The notes: generated from the letters alone by a model not told the origin. Counted from the first letter of the stretch, positions 1 to 9,808 are shown. The stretch is 64,000 bases of DNA from Curtobacterium sp. MCSS17_008 (GCF_003234185.1 NZ_QKSM01000011.1:26888-90887); one strand, 5' to 3'. Numbers and translations are program-made.

Positions 1-1968
1 CTCGACCACGAGCTGGGTGAGCGCGAGGTCGACGGCGCCGTGCAGGACGAAGAGCACCGACATCCCGTAGCCGGTGACACCGACGAGCACGGCGGCGGCG
101 AACCGGGTCTTGGCGGTGAGCACGGCGATCGCGGCGACGGCCATGACGATGACGACGGGCACCTGGCCCCACGAGTCGGCGAACCGCACGCGGAACTTCC
201 ACGGGCCCCCGAGCACGAGGTTCGCGAGCGCCCCGGCGACGAACACCGACAGGATGACGGTCAGGTAGTAGGGGAGCGAGCCGCGCTGGACCCCGGCGGT
301 CAGGCCGGTCGCCAGGCGGTCGAGGCCGCGCATGGTCTTCCGGTAGGTGCCGGAGGCGCTCGGCGAGCCGCCGAGCCGGTGCTGCAGGGCCTCGACCGGA
401 CGGCGCAGCAGGAACAGGGCGACTCCGCCGACCAGGGTGATCGCGGACAGTCCGAGCGCGGGTTCGAGGCCGTGCCAGAGCGCCAGGTGCGGGACCGCGC
501 CCTCGGGGACCGCCGCCGCCGTGGCCGCGGGCTCGATGCCGTGGGCGACGACGGGGGTGAGCACGCCGAGCGCGAGACCGGTGACCGCGAGGACCGACGG
601 CACGAGCCCGAGGCCGTGCAGGCCGTGCGCCTCGGTCTCCTGCGCGCCGGGCTTGCGGGCGAAGGCTCCCCAGAGGAAGCGGAGCGAGTAGGCCACGGTG
701 AGCAGCGAGCCGACGGTCACGCCGACGAGCGCGACCCACGCCCAACCGGCCTGCGGTCCGTGGAGCTCCTCGACGAACCCGGTGAGCACCGCCTCCTTCG
801 CGACGAACCCGACCGTCGGGGGGATGCCCGCCATCGACGCCAGTGCGAGGACGCTCACCACGACGAGCCACGGCATCCGTCGGCCCAGCCCGCTCAGGCG
901 TCGGAGGTCGCGGGTGCCGGTGACGTGGTCGATCGCGCCGACGACCAGGAAGAGCGTCGACTTGAAGGTGGCGTGCGCCACGAGCAGCGCCACGCCGCCG
1001 AGGGCGACGGCGGGGGCACCCCAGCCGGCGGCGAGCACGAGGAAGCCGAGCTGCGCGACGGTCCCGTACGCGAGCAGCAGCTTGACGTCGGTCTGCCGGA
1101 GTGCGCGGTACCCGCCGATGAGCATGCCGAGCACGCCGAGCACCGTGACCGTCTCGCGCCAGCCGGTCATCAGCGCGAACGCCGGCGCGAGGCGGGCGAC
1201 GAGGTAGATCCCGGCCTTCACCATCGCCGCGGCGTGCAGGTAGGCGCTGACCGGCGTCGGCGCCGCCATCGCCGCGGGGAGCCAGAAGTGGAAGGGCACG
1301 ATCGCCGACTTGGTCAGCGCGCCGAGCAGCACGAGGACGACCGCGACCGGGACGAGCGGACCCGGCCGGTCCACCAGCTCGGGGGCCTGCGCGATGATGC
1401 CCGACAGGCTCGTGGTGCCCGCGGTGACGGAGAGCGCGACGAGCCCGGCGAGCATCGCCAGGCCGCCGGCGGTGGTGACGACGAGCGCCTGCATCGCCGC
1501 GGCGCGGCTGGCCCGCTTCGCGGCGTCCTGCCCGATGAGCAGGTAGGAGAAGACCGTCGTGGCCTCCCACAGCACGAAGAGCACGATGACGTCGTCGGCG
1601 ACGACCAGGCCGTACATCGATCCGGCGAACGCGGTCAGGACGCCGGCGAACCGGCCGAGCCCGGGCTCGTCCGACTCGAAGTACGACGCACAGTAGACGA
1701 GCACGAGGGCCCCGACGACGGACACGACGAGGGCGAGGACCCACGACAGGGCGTCCATCCGCAGCGACACGGCGAGGTCGAGCTGCGGGATCCACTGCCA
1801 CCGGCTGGTCACCCCGTCGTGCAGGGCGGCGTCGGTCTGCACGACCGTCAGGACCGCGGCGGCAGCGGGAGCGAGTGCCGCGAGGAAGAAGACGCGCCGT
1901 CCCATCAGGGGCGTCAGGGCGGGAACGATCAGGGCGACGATCGCGAACGCGATGAGGACGGAGACCAT
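1..1968 (-). CDS. mrpA: Na+/H+ antiporter subunit A (MrpA), 3' end cut by window edge
   Basis: Large subunit of the multisubunit Mrp sodium/proton antiporter in the cell membrane, which exchanges cytoplasmic Na+ for H+. 656 codons are visible and the frame stays open to base 1, so the C-terminus and any mrpB-G genes lie off the left edge. The protein is almost entirely hydrophobic helices. It carries the complex-I-like proton channel signature (LLAYGTVAQLGF, HATFKSTLF) and reaches ALTQLVVE, typical of the start of the MrpA-specific C-terminal part. The ATG at 1968 follows an AGGAGG ribosome site. A likely promoter has -10 TAGTCT (2023 to 2018) and GGAACC 17 bases upstream. Other complex-I-like subunits are possible, but the order of motifs favours MrpA. 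Confidence 0.9.
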   Translation of the reverse strand, partial: MVSVLIAFAIVALIVPALTPLMGRRVFFLAALAPAAAAVLTVVQTDAALHDGVTSRWQWIPQLDLAVSLRMDALSWVLALVVSVVGALVLVYCASYFESDEPGLGRFAGVLTAFAGSMYGLVVADDVIVLFVLWEATTVFSYLLIGQDAAKRASRAAAMQALVVTTAGGLAMLAGLVALSVTAGTTSLSGIIAQAPELVDRPGPLVPVAVVLVLLGALTKSAIVPFHFWLPAAMAAPTPVSAYLHAAAMVKAGIYLVARLAPAFALMTGWRETVTVLGVLGMLIGGYRALRQTDVKLLLAYGTVAQLGFLVLAAGWGAPAVALGGVALLVAHATFKSTLFLVVGAIDHVTGTRDLRRLSGLGRRMPWLVVVSVLALASMAGIPPTVGFVAKEAVLTGFVEELHGPQAGWAWVALVGVTVGSLLTVAYSLRFLWGAFARKPGAQETEAHGLHGLGLVPSVLAVTGLALGVLTPVVAHGIEPAATAAAVPEGAVPHLALWHGLEPALGLSAITLVGGVALFLLRRPVEALQHRLGGSPSASGTYRKTMRGLDRLATGLTAGVQRGSLPYYLTVILSVFVAGALANLVLGGPWKFRVRFADSWGQVPVVIVMAVAAIAVLTAKTRFAAAVLVGVTGYGMSVLFVLHGAVDLALTQLVVE

Positions 1969-2017
1969 CGGGCACCTCCTCGGGGTCGGGCTGCAGTCCG
2001 GCTCACTGGGCCTTCAC

Positions 2018-2046
2018 AGACTACGGAATGAGGGATGACAGGTTCC
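2018..2046 (-). promoter_or_regulatory. Candidate promoter of mrpA (GGAAC / CGTAG)
   Basis: On the minus strand GGAACC (2046-2041) is followed after 17 bases by TAGTCT (2023-2018). It can be read as a housekeeping -10, or as an ECF-type GGAAC-N16-CGTA promoter. The predicted leader is about 43 bases and contains the AGGAGG site. Confidence 0.4.
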
Positions 2047-2226
2047 TGAGCGGCCGGACAGGCGTCCGTCAGCGGGCCACACTCCACTCCCACTCTGCTC
2101 CGGCGACGGGACCGTCGACCGCTCGCCTGCCCGGGGTCTCCGTCGGAGCGCGTCGCGCGTGCTGACCGGCCGCCGACCTGGGATGATCGAGGTGGGCGTG
2201 CCTCCCCGCGCCGGTGGAGGTGCTCG

Positions 2227-2847
2227 GTGGACGCGGCGCAGCAGATGGTGCTCCAGCTCGTCGGCACCCCGTGGGCCTTCCTCGTCGTCGGGCTCGTGCT
2301 CGCGGTGGGCAGCGTCGCAGTGTTCCTGCCCAGCCAGGCGATGGTCGTCGCGATCGGCACGCTCCTGGTCGGGGGAGACGGCGGTCTCCTCCCGGTGCTG
2401 CTCCTGGTGCTCGCCGCCTCGACCGGCATGGTGCTCGGGGACCTCGGGCTCTACCACCTGGCGCGGTCGGTCGACCTCGGCTCGCGCTCCTGGTTCTCGC
2501 GACCGAAGGTCCGCAGGGCCCGCGAGTCGATCGACGGCCGGTACCGAGCGGCTCCCGTGCGCATCGCGGTCCTCGGTCGCTTCATCCCGATGGGGCGCTT
2601 GACGACGAACCTCGTCGGCGCGGACAGCGGCCTCGACGTCCGGCGCTTCCTGGTCAGCTGCGTGGTCGCCGACGTCCTCTGGGCCGCGTACTGCGTCGCG
2701 ATCGCTGCGGCGACCGGACGCTGGAGCCGCGAGGAGCCCTTCCTCGTCACGACGCTCGCCGTGGTCGCGTCGATCCTGCTCGGATTCGTGATCTCCGCGG
2801 TGGAGAAGGCCGTGCGGCGGCGCAGCGAGACGGCCGCGGCGGCCTGA
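2227..2847 (+). CDS. DedA family membrane protein
   Basis: 206-residue integral membrane protein of the DedA/SNARE-associated family, whose members are implicated in undecaprenyl-phosphate or lipid flipping and membrane homeostasis (family knowledge). Visible family marks are VAVFLPSQAM near residue 35, GDLGLYHLAR near 75 and GRFIPMGRLTTNLVGA near 118, which correspond to the usual E/Q, GDxxxY and GRFxP motifs. Four or five hydrophobic helices and a basic C-terminus are present. The GTG at 2227 is preceded by GGTGGAGG at good distance. The SMP-30 gene follows after 38 bases, so the two may share a transcript, although a TAGCGT box at 2853-2858 could give the next gene its own start. Confidence 0.85.
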   Translation: MDAAQQMVLQLVGTPWAFLVVGLVLAVGSVAVFLPSQAMVVAIGTLLVGGDGGLLPVLLLVLAASTGMVLGDLGLYHLARSVDLGSRSWFSRPKVRRARESIDGRYRAAPVRIAVLGRFIPMGRLTTNLVGADSGLDVRRFLVSCVVADVLWAAYCVAIAAATGRWSREEPFLVTTLAVVASILLGFVISAVEKAVRRRSETAAAA

Positions 2848-2885
2848 CGTCGTAGCGTGGGGACACCGACCGGAGGAGGACCTGC

Positions 2886-3761
2886 GTGCTGAGCCTGACC
2901 GACCTCGTCCCCGACCCCGCCGCGCTCGAGCGCATCGCGACCGGCAGCACCTGGGCCGAGGGGCCCTGCTGGATCCCGGCCACGCGCGCGCTCCGCTGGT
3001 CGGACATCCCCGGCGACCGGATCCTGCAGTGGCACGAGGACACCGGCGAGACCACGGTGTACGCCGAGGGGGTCGAGTACCCGAACGGGCGCACCCTCGA
3101 CCGCGACGGCTCGGTCGTGCAGTGCTCGCACGGGCGCCGGCGGGTGGAGCGCGACCGCGACGGGGTCGTCACCACGGTCGTCGACGGGTGGGACGGCGTG
3201 CGCCTCAACTCCCCGAACGACGTCGTCGTCGCGCGGGACGGCGCGGTGTGGTTCACCGACCCCGCCTACGGCATCACCCAGCCGCGCGAGGGGCACCCGG
3301 GTGAGCGGGAGTACGGGGACCACTGGGTCTTCCGGTGCGGGCCGGACGGCGAGGACCTGCGCCCCGTGGTCCTCGACGTGGACGAACCGAACGGCCTCGC
3401 GTTCTCGCCGGACGGACGCGTGCTCTACGTGGCGAGCTCCTCGTCGGCCGAGCCGGTGGTCCGCGCGTACGACGTCGACGGCGCGCGCGTGAAGAACGGG
3501 CGCGTGTTCGCCCGGCTGCACGACGACGAGGGCGTGCCGGACGGCATCCGTGTCGACGAGCACGGCGACGTCTGGTCGTCCACGCACCGCGGCGTCACCG
3601 TGTTCGGCCCGGACGGCACGCGTGTCGGGGACGTCAGGGTGCCCGAGGTCGTGGCCAACCTGTGCTTCGGCGGCGCGAGCGGCACGACGCTGTTCGTCGC
3701 CGCGACGACCTCGGTCTACCGCATCCCGACCACGACGAGGGACGCCGCTGCCGTATCCTGA
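2886..3761 (+). CDS. SMP-30/gluconolactonase-like hydrolase
   Basis: 291-residue six-bladed beta-propeller of the SMP-30/LRE family, which hydrolyses sugar lactones using one divalent metal. Family residues are visible: the metal-binding Glu in STWAEGPCW (near 21), LNSPNDVVV (near 103-111), FTDPAYG, and EPNGLAFSPDGRVLYV (near 163). The GTG start has GGAGGAGG seven bases upstream. The closest functional reading is gluconolactonase, but the true lactone cannot be told from sequence. It lies between dedA and rlmC with no sugar-catabolic neighbour, so the pathway is unclear. Confidence 0.82.
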   Translation: MLSLTDLVPDPAALERIATGSTWAEGPCWIPATRALRWSDIPGDRILQWHEDTGETTVYAEGVEYPNGRTLDRDGSVVQCSHGRRRVERDRDGVVTTVVDGWDGVRLNSPNDVVVARDGAVWFTDPAYGITQPREGHPGEREYGDHWVFRCGPDGEDLRPVVLDVDEPNGLAFSPDGRVLYVASSSSAEPVVRAYDVDGARVKNGRVFARLHDDEGVPDGIRVDEHGDVWSSTHRGVTVFGPDGTRVGDVRVPEVVANLCFGGASGTTLFVAATTSVYRIPTTTRDAAAVS

Positions 3762-3768
3762 CCCGGCC

Positions 3769-4920
3769 ATGCAGTGCGACTACTTCGACCGCGGGGTGTG
3801 CCGGTCGTGCACGCTCATGGGTCAGCCCTACGCCGACCAGGTGCTCGACAAGGAGATCCGCACGCGCGAGCTCCTGCACGACGCGGTCGAGGCGGCCGGC
3901 GGCCCCGGAGCCGTCGAGTGGCTCCCCGCGATCACCAGCCCCGAGTCGGGGTACCGGAACAAGGCGAAGATGGTCGTGGCCGGGACGGTGCAACGGCCGA
4001 CGGTCGGCATCCTCGACCACCGGCAGCGCGGCGTCGACCTGCGCCACTGCGGCATCTGCACGCCGGGCATCCAGCGTGCGCTCCCGGTCCTGGCCGACTT
4101 CGTCGCCGACGCCGGGCTCATCCCCTACGACGTCGCCGCCCGCCGGGGTGAACTGAAGTTCGTGCTCGTCACCGAGTCGCCCGACGGCGAGCTGATGGTG
4201 CGGTTCGTCCTGCGGTCGGAGGGGCAGCTGCCCCGGTTGCGCGAGCACCTCGGTGCCCTGCGGCGGGTGCTGCCCCAGGCGGTCGTGGTGACCGCGAACC
4301 TGCTCCCCGAGCACAAGGCCGTCACCGAGGGGGAGCGCGAGGTCGTGCTCACCGAGCAGGAGACCCTGCCGATGCGGCTCGACCGGGTCACGATGCACCT
4401 GCGTCCGCAGAGCTTCTTCCAGACGAACACCGCCGTGGCGGCACAGCTCTACGACCAGGCGTCGGCCTGGATCGACGAGGTGGCGCCCGCGTCGATGTGG
4501 GACCTGTACTGCGGCGTCGGCGGGTTCGCCCTGCACGCCGCCCGTCCCGGTCGGGCCGTCACGGGGATCGAGACCAGCCGCGAGGCCGTCCGGTCGGCCA
4601 AGCAGTCGGCGCGCGAGGCGGGTCTGTCGGACCTCCGGTTCGCCGCCGACGACGCGACCGAGCACGCGGTCCGCGCCCGACCCGACGCCCTGCCGGAGCT
4701 CGTCCTCGTGAACCCGCCCCGTCGGGGCATCGGCGAGACGCTCGCGCGCTGGCTCGAGGACTCGGCGATCGAGCACGTCGTCTACTCGAGCTGCAACCCG
4801 GTCACGCTCGCGAAGGACCTCGCGCGCATGCCGTCGCTCCGCCTGCGGCGGGCGCGTCTGCTCGACATGTTCCCGCAGACGGGGCACCTCGAGGTCGTGA
4901 CGCTGCTGTCCAGGCACTGA
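3769..4920 (+). CDS. rlmC: 23S rRNA (uracil(747)-C(5))-methyltransferase RlmC
   Basis: 383-residue SAM-dependent RNA m5U methyltransferase of the RumA/RlmC class, acting on 23S rRNA in the cytoplasm. The N-terminus begins MQCDYFDRGVCRSC, and Cys3, Cys11, Cys14 and Cys94 match the four ligands of the family's 4Fe-4S cluster. No TRAM domain is present, which favours RlmC over RlmD. The SAM site is DLYCGVGG (245-252). NPPRRG (315-320), catalytic Cys342 in SSCNPVT and the general base Glu376 in GHLEVV are all present. The ATG at 3769 is used because the iron-sulphur motif starts there; longer readings into the previous gene are not supported. A long hairpin terminator follows at 4939-4984. Confidence 0.93.
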   Translation: MQCDYFDRGVCRSCTLMGQPYADQVLDKEIRTRELLHDAVEAAGGPGAVEWLPAITSPESGYRNKAKMVVAGTVQRPTVGILDHRQRGVDLRHCGICTPGIQRALPVLADFVADAGLIPYDVAARRGELKFVLVTESPDGELMVRFVLRSEGQLPRLREHLGALRRVLPQAVVVTANLLPEHKAVTEGEREVVLTEQETLPMRLDRVTMHLRPQSFFQTNTAVAAQLYDQASAWIDEVAPASMWDLYCGVGGFALHAARPGRAVTGIETSREAVRSAKQSAREAGLSDLRFAADDATEHAVRARPDALPELVLVNPPRRGIGETLARWLEDSAIEHVVYSSCNPVTLAKDLARMPSLRLRRARLLDMFPQTGHLEVVTLLSRH

Positions 4921-4931
4921 CCAGGTGGTGA

Positions 4932-5963
<1,032 letters not shown>

Positions 5964-5980
5964 TCGAGCTCCCGATCCGA

Positions 5981-6018
5981 CACGAGACCCCCGTGGCACA
6001 CGTCACGGGGGTCTCGTG
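5981..6018. terminator. Bidirectional terminator between convergent genes
   Basis: Perfect 15-bp stem CACGAGACCCCCGTG (5981-5995) with its complement (6004-6018) and an 8-base loop. It lies between the transglycosylase stop and the stop of the convergent LCP gene at 6022. Confidence 0.9.
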
Positions 6019-6021
6019 CGC

Positions 6022-7065
6022 TCACGGGTGCGGTCGCGCGTCGATCCAGTGCTGCAGGTCGTCGGAGCGGAGTGCCTGTGACAGGGACTGCCGGTCGTGC
6101 TCGTCCACCACGACGTACGACTGCCCGTCCGGCGACGTCCCGCTGCCCGCCGTCGGCATCGTGCAGGTGACGAGGTCGTCGGCCCGGAGGCCGCGGAGCG
6201 ACCAGCCGAGCCGTGCGACCGTCGCGGCGTCGAGTCCCGGATCGACGGCGAGGTGCTCGCTCGTCGCACGCACGAAGTCCCGCAGGCGGCGAGGGTCGGT
6301 CAAGGTGCCCTGCGACACGGCCTGCCGGAACACCCCGCGCAGGAACGCCTGCTGGTTCCGTACCCGGGTGTGGTCGGCGTCGGCGAAGGAGTACCGATCG
6401 CGCACGAACGCCAGTGCCCGTGCGCCGTCGAGGTGGTTCGGCCCCTTCGTGAAGTGGTACCCCTGTGCCGTGAAGTCGTCCCCGGACTGCACGGTGATGC
6501 CGCCGAGGGCGTCGGTCATGTCCTCGAACCCGGCGAAGTCGATCTCCGCGACGTGGTCGATCCGCACGTCGAGGAGGCGCTCGACGGTCTGCACGGTGAG
6601 CGGGATGCCGCCCCACGAGTAGGCGGCGTTGATCTTCGCGGTCCCGTGCCCCGGCACGTCGACCCACGAGTCGCGGAGGATCGACACCAGGTAGACGTGC
6701 CGCCGGTCGGCCGGCACGTGGGCGAGCACCAGCGCGTCCGAGCGGCCACCGGCGGGAGGGGTGCCGGCGGGGTCGCCGTCCGGGCCGCGCGCCGCGCGGG
6801 AGTCCGAGCCCACGAGCAGGACGTCCACGGCATCGCCGGCGGGTGTCGGGCGGTCAGTGGCCGGGAACGCGTCGGTGATGACGTCGGTACGGCTGTCGAA
6901 GCTCCGTGCCAACCCGCCGACGAAGACCGCGGCGATGACGGCGAGCACGGTGGCCACGCCCGACAGGGCGGCGAGCGTCGCAGCGAGGGCGACGAGGAAC
7001 GGACGCTCCCGCCGGCCGCGGGGGGTTGCTGCTGCCGCGGCTCGGGCGGCGCGACGCTCGGACAT
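6022..7065 (-). CDS. LCP family cell-wall polymer ligase
   Basis: 347-residue LytR-CpsA-Psr protein. These enzymes sit in the membrane and transfer glycopolymers from lipid carriers to peptidoglycan on the outer face. A basic N-terminus precedes a membrane helix at about residues 22-45. The LCP domain spans roughly 75-235, with GSDSRAARG, LVSILRDSWVDVPGHG, KINAAYSWGG and VRNQQAFLRG, which supply the phosphate- and metal-binding Arg and Asp residues. There is no C-terminal LytR_C domain, unlike the second LCP protein at 10553. The ATG at 7065 follows CAGGAG; an in-frame upstream GTG is less likely. A palindrome at 7120-7137 lies at its probable promoter. Confidence 0.88.
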   Translation of the reverse strand: MSERRAARAAAAATPRGRRERPFLVALAATLAALSGVATVLAVIAAVFVGGLARSFDSRTDVITDAFPATDRPTPAGDAVDVLLVGSDSRAARGPDGDPAGTPPAGGRSDALVLAHVPADRRHVYLVSILRDSWVDVPGHGTAKINAAYSWGGIPLTVQTVERLLDVRIDHVAEIDFAGFEDMTDALGGITVQSGDDFTAQGYHFTKGPNHLDGARALAFVRDRYSFADADHTRVRNQQAFLRGVFRQAVSQGTLTDPRRLRDFVRATSEHLAVDPGLDAATVARLGWSLRGLRADDLVTCTMPTAGSGTSPDGQSYVVVDEHDRQSLSQALRSDDLQHWIDARPHP

Positions 7066-7119
7066 CGGGACTCCTGCCGGTCGGGTCGGCACTGCGCCGA
7101 CCCGAGGAGTCTACTACAT

Positions 7120-7137
7120 CTGATACTCCAGTATCAG
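7120..7137. promoter_or_regulatory. Palindromic operator candidate upstream of the LCP gene
   Basis: CTGATACT (7120-7127) and AGTATCAG (7130-7137) are perfect 8-bp arms around two bases. On the minus strand the site overlaps a possible -35/spacer, with TAGACT as -10, and it also covers the marR stop codon. The binding factor is unknown; MarR is one candidate. Confidence 0.5.
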
Positions 7138-7532
7138 CGGCGGTGGAGGACCGCGGAGAGTCTCCTCCGGAGGTCGTCGTCCTCGGGGAGGACCTCGCGC
7201 TCGATGTGCCGCGCCGTCTCCCATGCCCGTCGCCCCGCATCCGTGACCGAGACCACGCGCCGGCGGCGGTCCTCCGGGTGTGACGTGCGCTCGACGAGGC
7301 CGTCCCGCTCGGCCCGCTCGAGCGTCCGTGACATCGTCTGGGGCTGCACGTGCGCGGTCCGGGCGATCGTGTCCGCGCCCGTCGGCCCGGTCCGCAGCAG
7401 GATGTCGATCGCGATGAGTGCGGCGTGCGTCAACCCGATCGCCCGCAGTCGTTCGTCCCACTCGCGTTCGACGGCCCGGGCAGCGGCGGAGAGCAGGCGC
7501 CCGAGCGGCCACTGCTCGGCGGGTTCGTGCAT
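7134..7532 (-). CDS. MarR family transcriptional regulator
   Basis: 132-residue winged-helix repressor. The recognition region TGADTIARTAHVQPQTMSRTLERAERDGLVERTSHPEDRRRRVVSVT includes the MarR wing and DxRxR-like segment near residues 85-95. It is divergent from an MMPL exporter gene whose promoter contains a perfect 14-bp palindrome, so it probably represses that exporter. The start ATG is preceded by TAGGAT and six bases, suggesting a leaderless message. No ligand can be assigned. Confidence 0.85.
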   Translation of the reverse strand: MHEPAEQWPLGRLLSAAARAVEREWDERLRAIGLTHAALIAIDILLRTGPTGADTIARTAHVQPQTMSRTLERAERDGLVERTSHPEDRRRRVVSVTDAGRRAWETARHIEREVLPEDDDLRRRLSAVLHRR

Positions 7533-7538
7533 GGTGGG

Positions 7539-7544
7539 ATCCTA
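7539..7544 (-). promoter_or_regulatory. Leaderless -10 box of marR
   Basis: TAGGAT on the minus strand, then six bases, then the ATG of marR. Confidence 0.5.
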
Positions 7545-7580
7545 CGGGCGGTGGCACCCCCGCCCGTGGCCACGAAGATA

Positions 7581-7594
7581 GTCAGCATGCTGAC
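7581..7594. promoter_or_regulatory. Perfect palindrome, probable MarR operator
   Basis: GTCAGCATGCTGAC is its own reverse complement. It lies 22 bases upstream of the MMPL start and overlaps the position expected for the -35 of the TACGCT (7603-7608) promoter. Confidence 0.6.
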
Positions 7595-7602
7595 CATCGG
7601 TG

Positions 7603-7608
7603 TACGCT
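7603..7608 (+). promoter_or_regulatory. -10 box of the MMPL gene
   Basis: TACGCT lies seven bases before the GTG at 7616, consistent with a leaderless or near-leaderless transcript. Confidence 0.45.
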
Positions 7609-7615
7609 CACCGAC

Positions 7616-9808
7616 GTGCCCCGCTTCCTCCGCGTCGTCCTGCCCGCGCTCGTCATCGTCGTCTGGCTCGTCGCCGCCAGCGTCGGCGGCCCCGTCTTCG
7701 GGAAGATCTCGGAGGTCGCGACGAACGACCAGACCTCGTTCCTGCCCGCCTCGGCCGACGCCACGGAGGTCCAGGAACGCGCCTCCGACTTCCGTCAGGC
7801 GTCGGGGGCGCCCGCGATCGTCGTGCTCGAGCGCGACGGCGGTCTGACCGACGACGACCTCGCCGGTGCCCGCCGGATCGCGACCGCGCTCGGCGACCGC
7901 GACGACGTGCAGGACGTCAGCCCCGTCATCCCGAGCGAGGACGGCGACGCGGCCGAGATCGTGGCGACGCTGACCGAGGACGCCGACACCGGCGACGCGG
8001 TCGCGGCGATCCGGTCCGAGGTGGGCGACGCGCTGCCGTCCGGGGTCGCCGGGTACGTCACCGGACCGGCGGGCTTCACCGCGGACCTGACCGAGGCGTT
8101 CGCCGGCATCGACGGCCTGCTCCTCGGCGTCGCGCTCGCCGCGGTGTTCGTCATCCTCGTCGTCGTCTACCGCTCACCCCTGCTGCCGTTCCTCGTGCTC
8201 GGTACCGCGACCTTCGCCCTGTGCGCATCGATCCTCGTCGTGTACGAGCTCGCGGAGGCCGGCGTCGTCACCGTCAACGGCCAGGTGCAGGGCATCCTGT
8301 CGATCCTCGTCATCGGGGCGGCCACCGACTACGCGCTCCTCTACACGGCTCGGTTCCGCGAGGCGCTCCGCGACCACCGGGCGGGGTGGGACGCCACGAG
8401 GGCGGCGCTGCGCGGGGCGTTCGAGCCGATCGTCGCCTCCGGCGGCACCGTCATCGTCGGCGTGCTCTGCCTGCTCCTGTCCGACCTCGAGTCGAACCGG
8501 GCGCTCGGCCCGGTCGCGGCGATCGGCATCGCGTTCAGCCTGCTCGCCGCGCTCACGCTGCTGCCGGCACTGCTCCTGGCCTTCCGTCGTGCCGCGTTCT
8601 GGCCCCTCCGCCCGGTCCACGGCAGCGGACACCGGGCCCTGACCGGGCCGGAGGCGGCCGGGCTCTGGGCACGCGTCGGGCGGCTCGTGGCCCGCCGGTC
8701 CCGGACGGTCTGGGTCGTGTGCACCGTCGCGCTCCTGGCCATGGGCGGTGGTCTGGTCGGTCTCCGCGCGGACGGCGTCCCGCAGAGCGACCTCGTCATC
8801 GGGGCGTCGCAGGCGCGGGACGGGCAGGACGTCCTCGCGGACCACTTCCCCGGGGGATCCGGCAGCCCGGCACGGGTCATCGGTGCCGAACGCGACCTGG
8901 ACGGCCTGGTGGACGCGGTCCGGTCGGTTCGGGGCGTCGACGGCGTGGTCGCCGCGTCGGAGGACTCCCCGTCGGGCACCGTCCCCGTGGACGGGGGGAC
9001 CGACGGCGGGACCGACGGCGGGACCGACGGCGGTGCCGGGGGCGGTGTCGAGGACGGGGGCGCCGGGTCCGGTGGCGCTCCGGCTCCCGCCGAGCCGACC
9101 GTCGCCCGGGGGGACGTCCTGCTCGAGGTCACCCTCGCGGACCCCGCCGACTCCGCCGCCGCCGAGCAGACCGTCCGCGACCTCCGCACCGCCGTCGAGC
9201 GGGTGGACCCGGACGCGGTCGTCGGCGGCGTCACGGCGACGGCGCTCGACACGAACGACGCGGGCATCCGGGACCGCTCGGTCATCATCCCCGTGGTGCT
9301 CGCGGTGATCCTCGTGATCCTCGTGCTGCTGCTCCGGAGCGTCGTGGCGCCGCTCGTGCTGGTCGGCAGCGTGATCGTGTCCTTCGCCGCCGCGCTCGGC
9401 GTCGGCGCGCTCGTGTTCGACCACCTGTTCCACTTCCCCGGAGCGGACCCGTCGGTCCCGCTGTACTCGTTCGTCTTCCTCGTCGCGCTCGGGCTCGACT
9501 ACAACATCTTCCTCATGACACGGGTGCGCGAGGAGGCCCTGCGGCACGGTCCGCGCGAGGGCGTCCTCCGGGGACTCGCGGCGACCGGCGGGGTGATCAC
9601 GTCGGCCGGGATCGTCCTCGCCGCGACCTTCGCCGCCCTGGGCGTGATCCCGATCCTGTTCCTCGCCCAGATCGCCTTCGTCGTCGCGTTCGGCGTGCTG
9701 CTCGACACCGTCGTGGTCCGGTCCCTGCTCGTCCCCGCGCTCGCGATCGACCTGGGGCGCCGTGCCTGGTGGCCGTCGCGCCTCTCGCGTGCGTCCCGTC
9801 ACATGTGA
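7616..9808 (+). CDS. MMPL/RND family membrane exporter
   Basis: 730-residue transporter with two repeats of one helix, a large external loop and five helices. MMPL proteins export lipids or drugs using the proton gradient. Each half carries the characteristic Asp-Tyr in a central helix: ATDYALLYTARFREAL in the first half and LDYNIFLMTRVREEA in the second. The second external loop holds a low-complexity Asp/Gly segment with three TDGG units. The GTG at 7616 starts just before the first membrane helix. The adjacent divergent MarR and the palindrome at 7581 suggest induction by a small toxic compound. The cargo is unknown. Confidence 0.88.
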   Translation: MPRFLRVVLPALVIVVWLVAASVGGPVFGKISEVATNDQTSFLPASADATEVQERASDFRQASGAPAIVVLERDGGLTDDDLAGARRIATALGDRDDVQDVSPVIPSEDGDAAEIVATLTEDADTGDAVAAIRSEVGDALPSGVAGYVTGPAGFTADLTEAFAGIDGLLLGVALAAVFVILVVVYRSPLLPFLVLGTATFALCASILVVYELAEAGVVTVNGQVQGILSILVIGAATDYALLYTARFREALRDHRAGWDATRAALRGAFEPIVASGGTVIVGVLCLLLSDLESNRALGPVAAIGIAFSLLAALTLLPALLLAFRRAAFWPLRPVHGSGHRALTGPEAAGLWARVGRLVARRSRTVWVVCTVALLAMGGGLVGLRADGVPQSDLVIGASQARDGQDVLADHFPGGSGSPARVIGAERDLDGLVDAVRSVRGVDGVVAASEDSPSGTVPVDGGTDGGTDGGTDGGAGGGVEDGGAGSGGAPAPAEPTVARGDVLLEVTLADPADSAAAEQTVRDLRTAVERVDPDAVVGGVTATALDTNDAGIRDRSVIIPVVLAVILVILVLLLRSVVAPLVLVGSVIVSFAAALGVGALVFDHLFHFPGADPSVPLYSFVFLVALGLDYNIFLMTRVREEALRHGPREGVLRGLAATGGVITSAGIVLAATFAALGVIPILFLAQIAFVVAFGVLLDTVVVRSLLVPALAIDLGRRAWWPSRLSRASRHM
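8993..9040 (+). repeat. 12-bp tandem repeat coding TDGG
   Basis: Three near-identical GGGACCGACGGC units encode GGTDGGTDGGTDGG in the external loop of the MMPL protein. Confidence 0.8.

Noticed and set aside
40..2031. A 663-codon plus-strand frame
   Set aside because: It is antisense to mrpA and encodes an extremely charged, low-complexity product. The minus strand gives a clear membrane protein.
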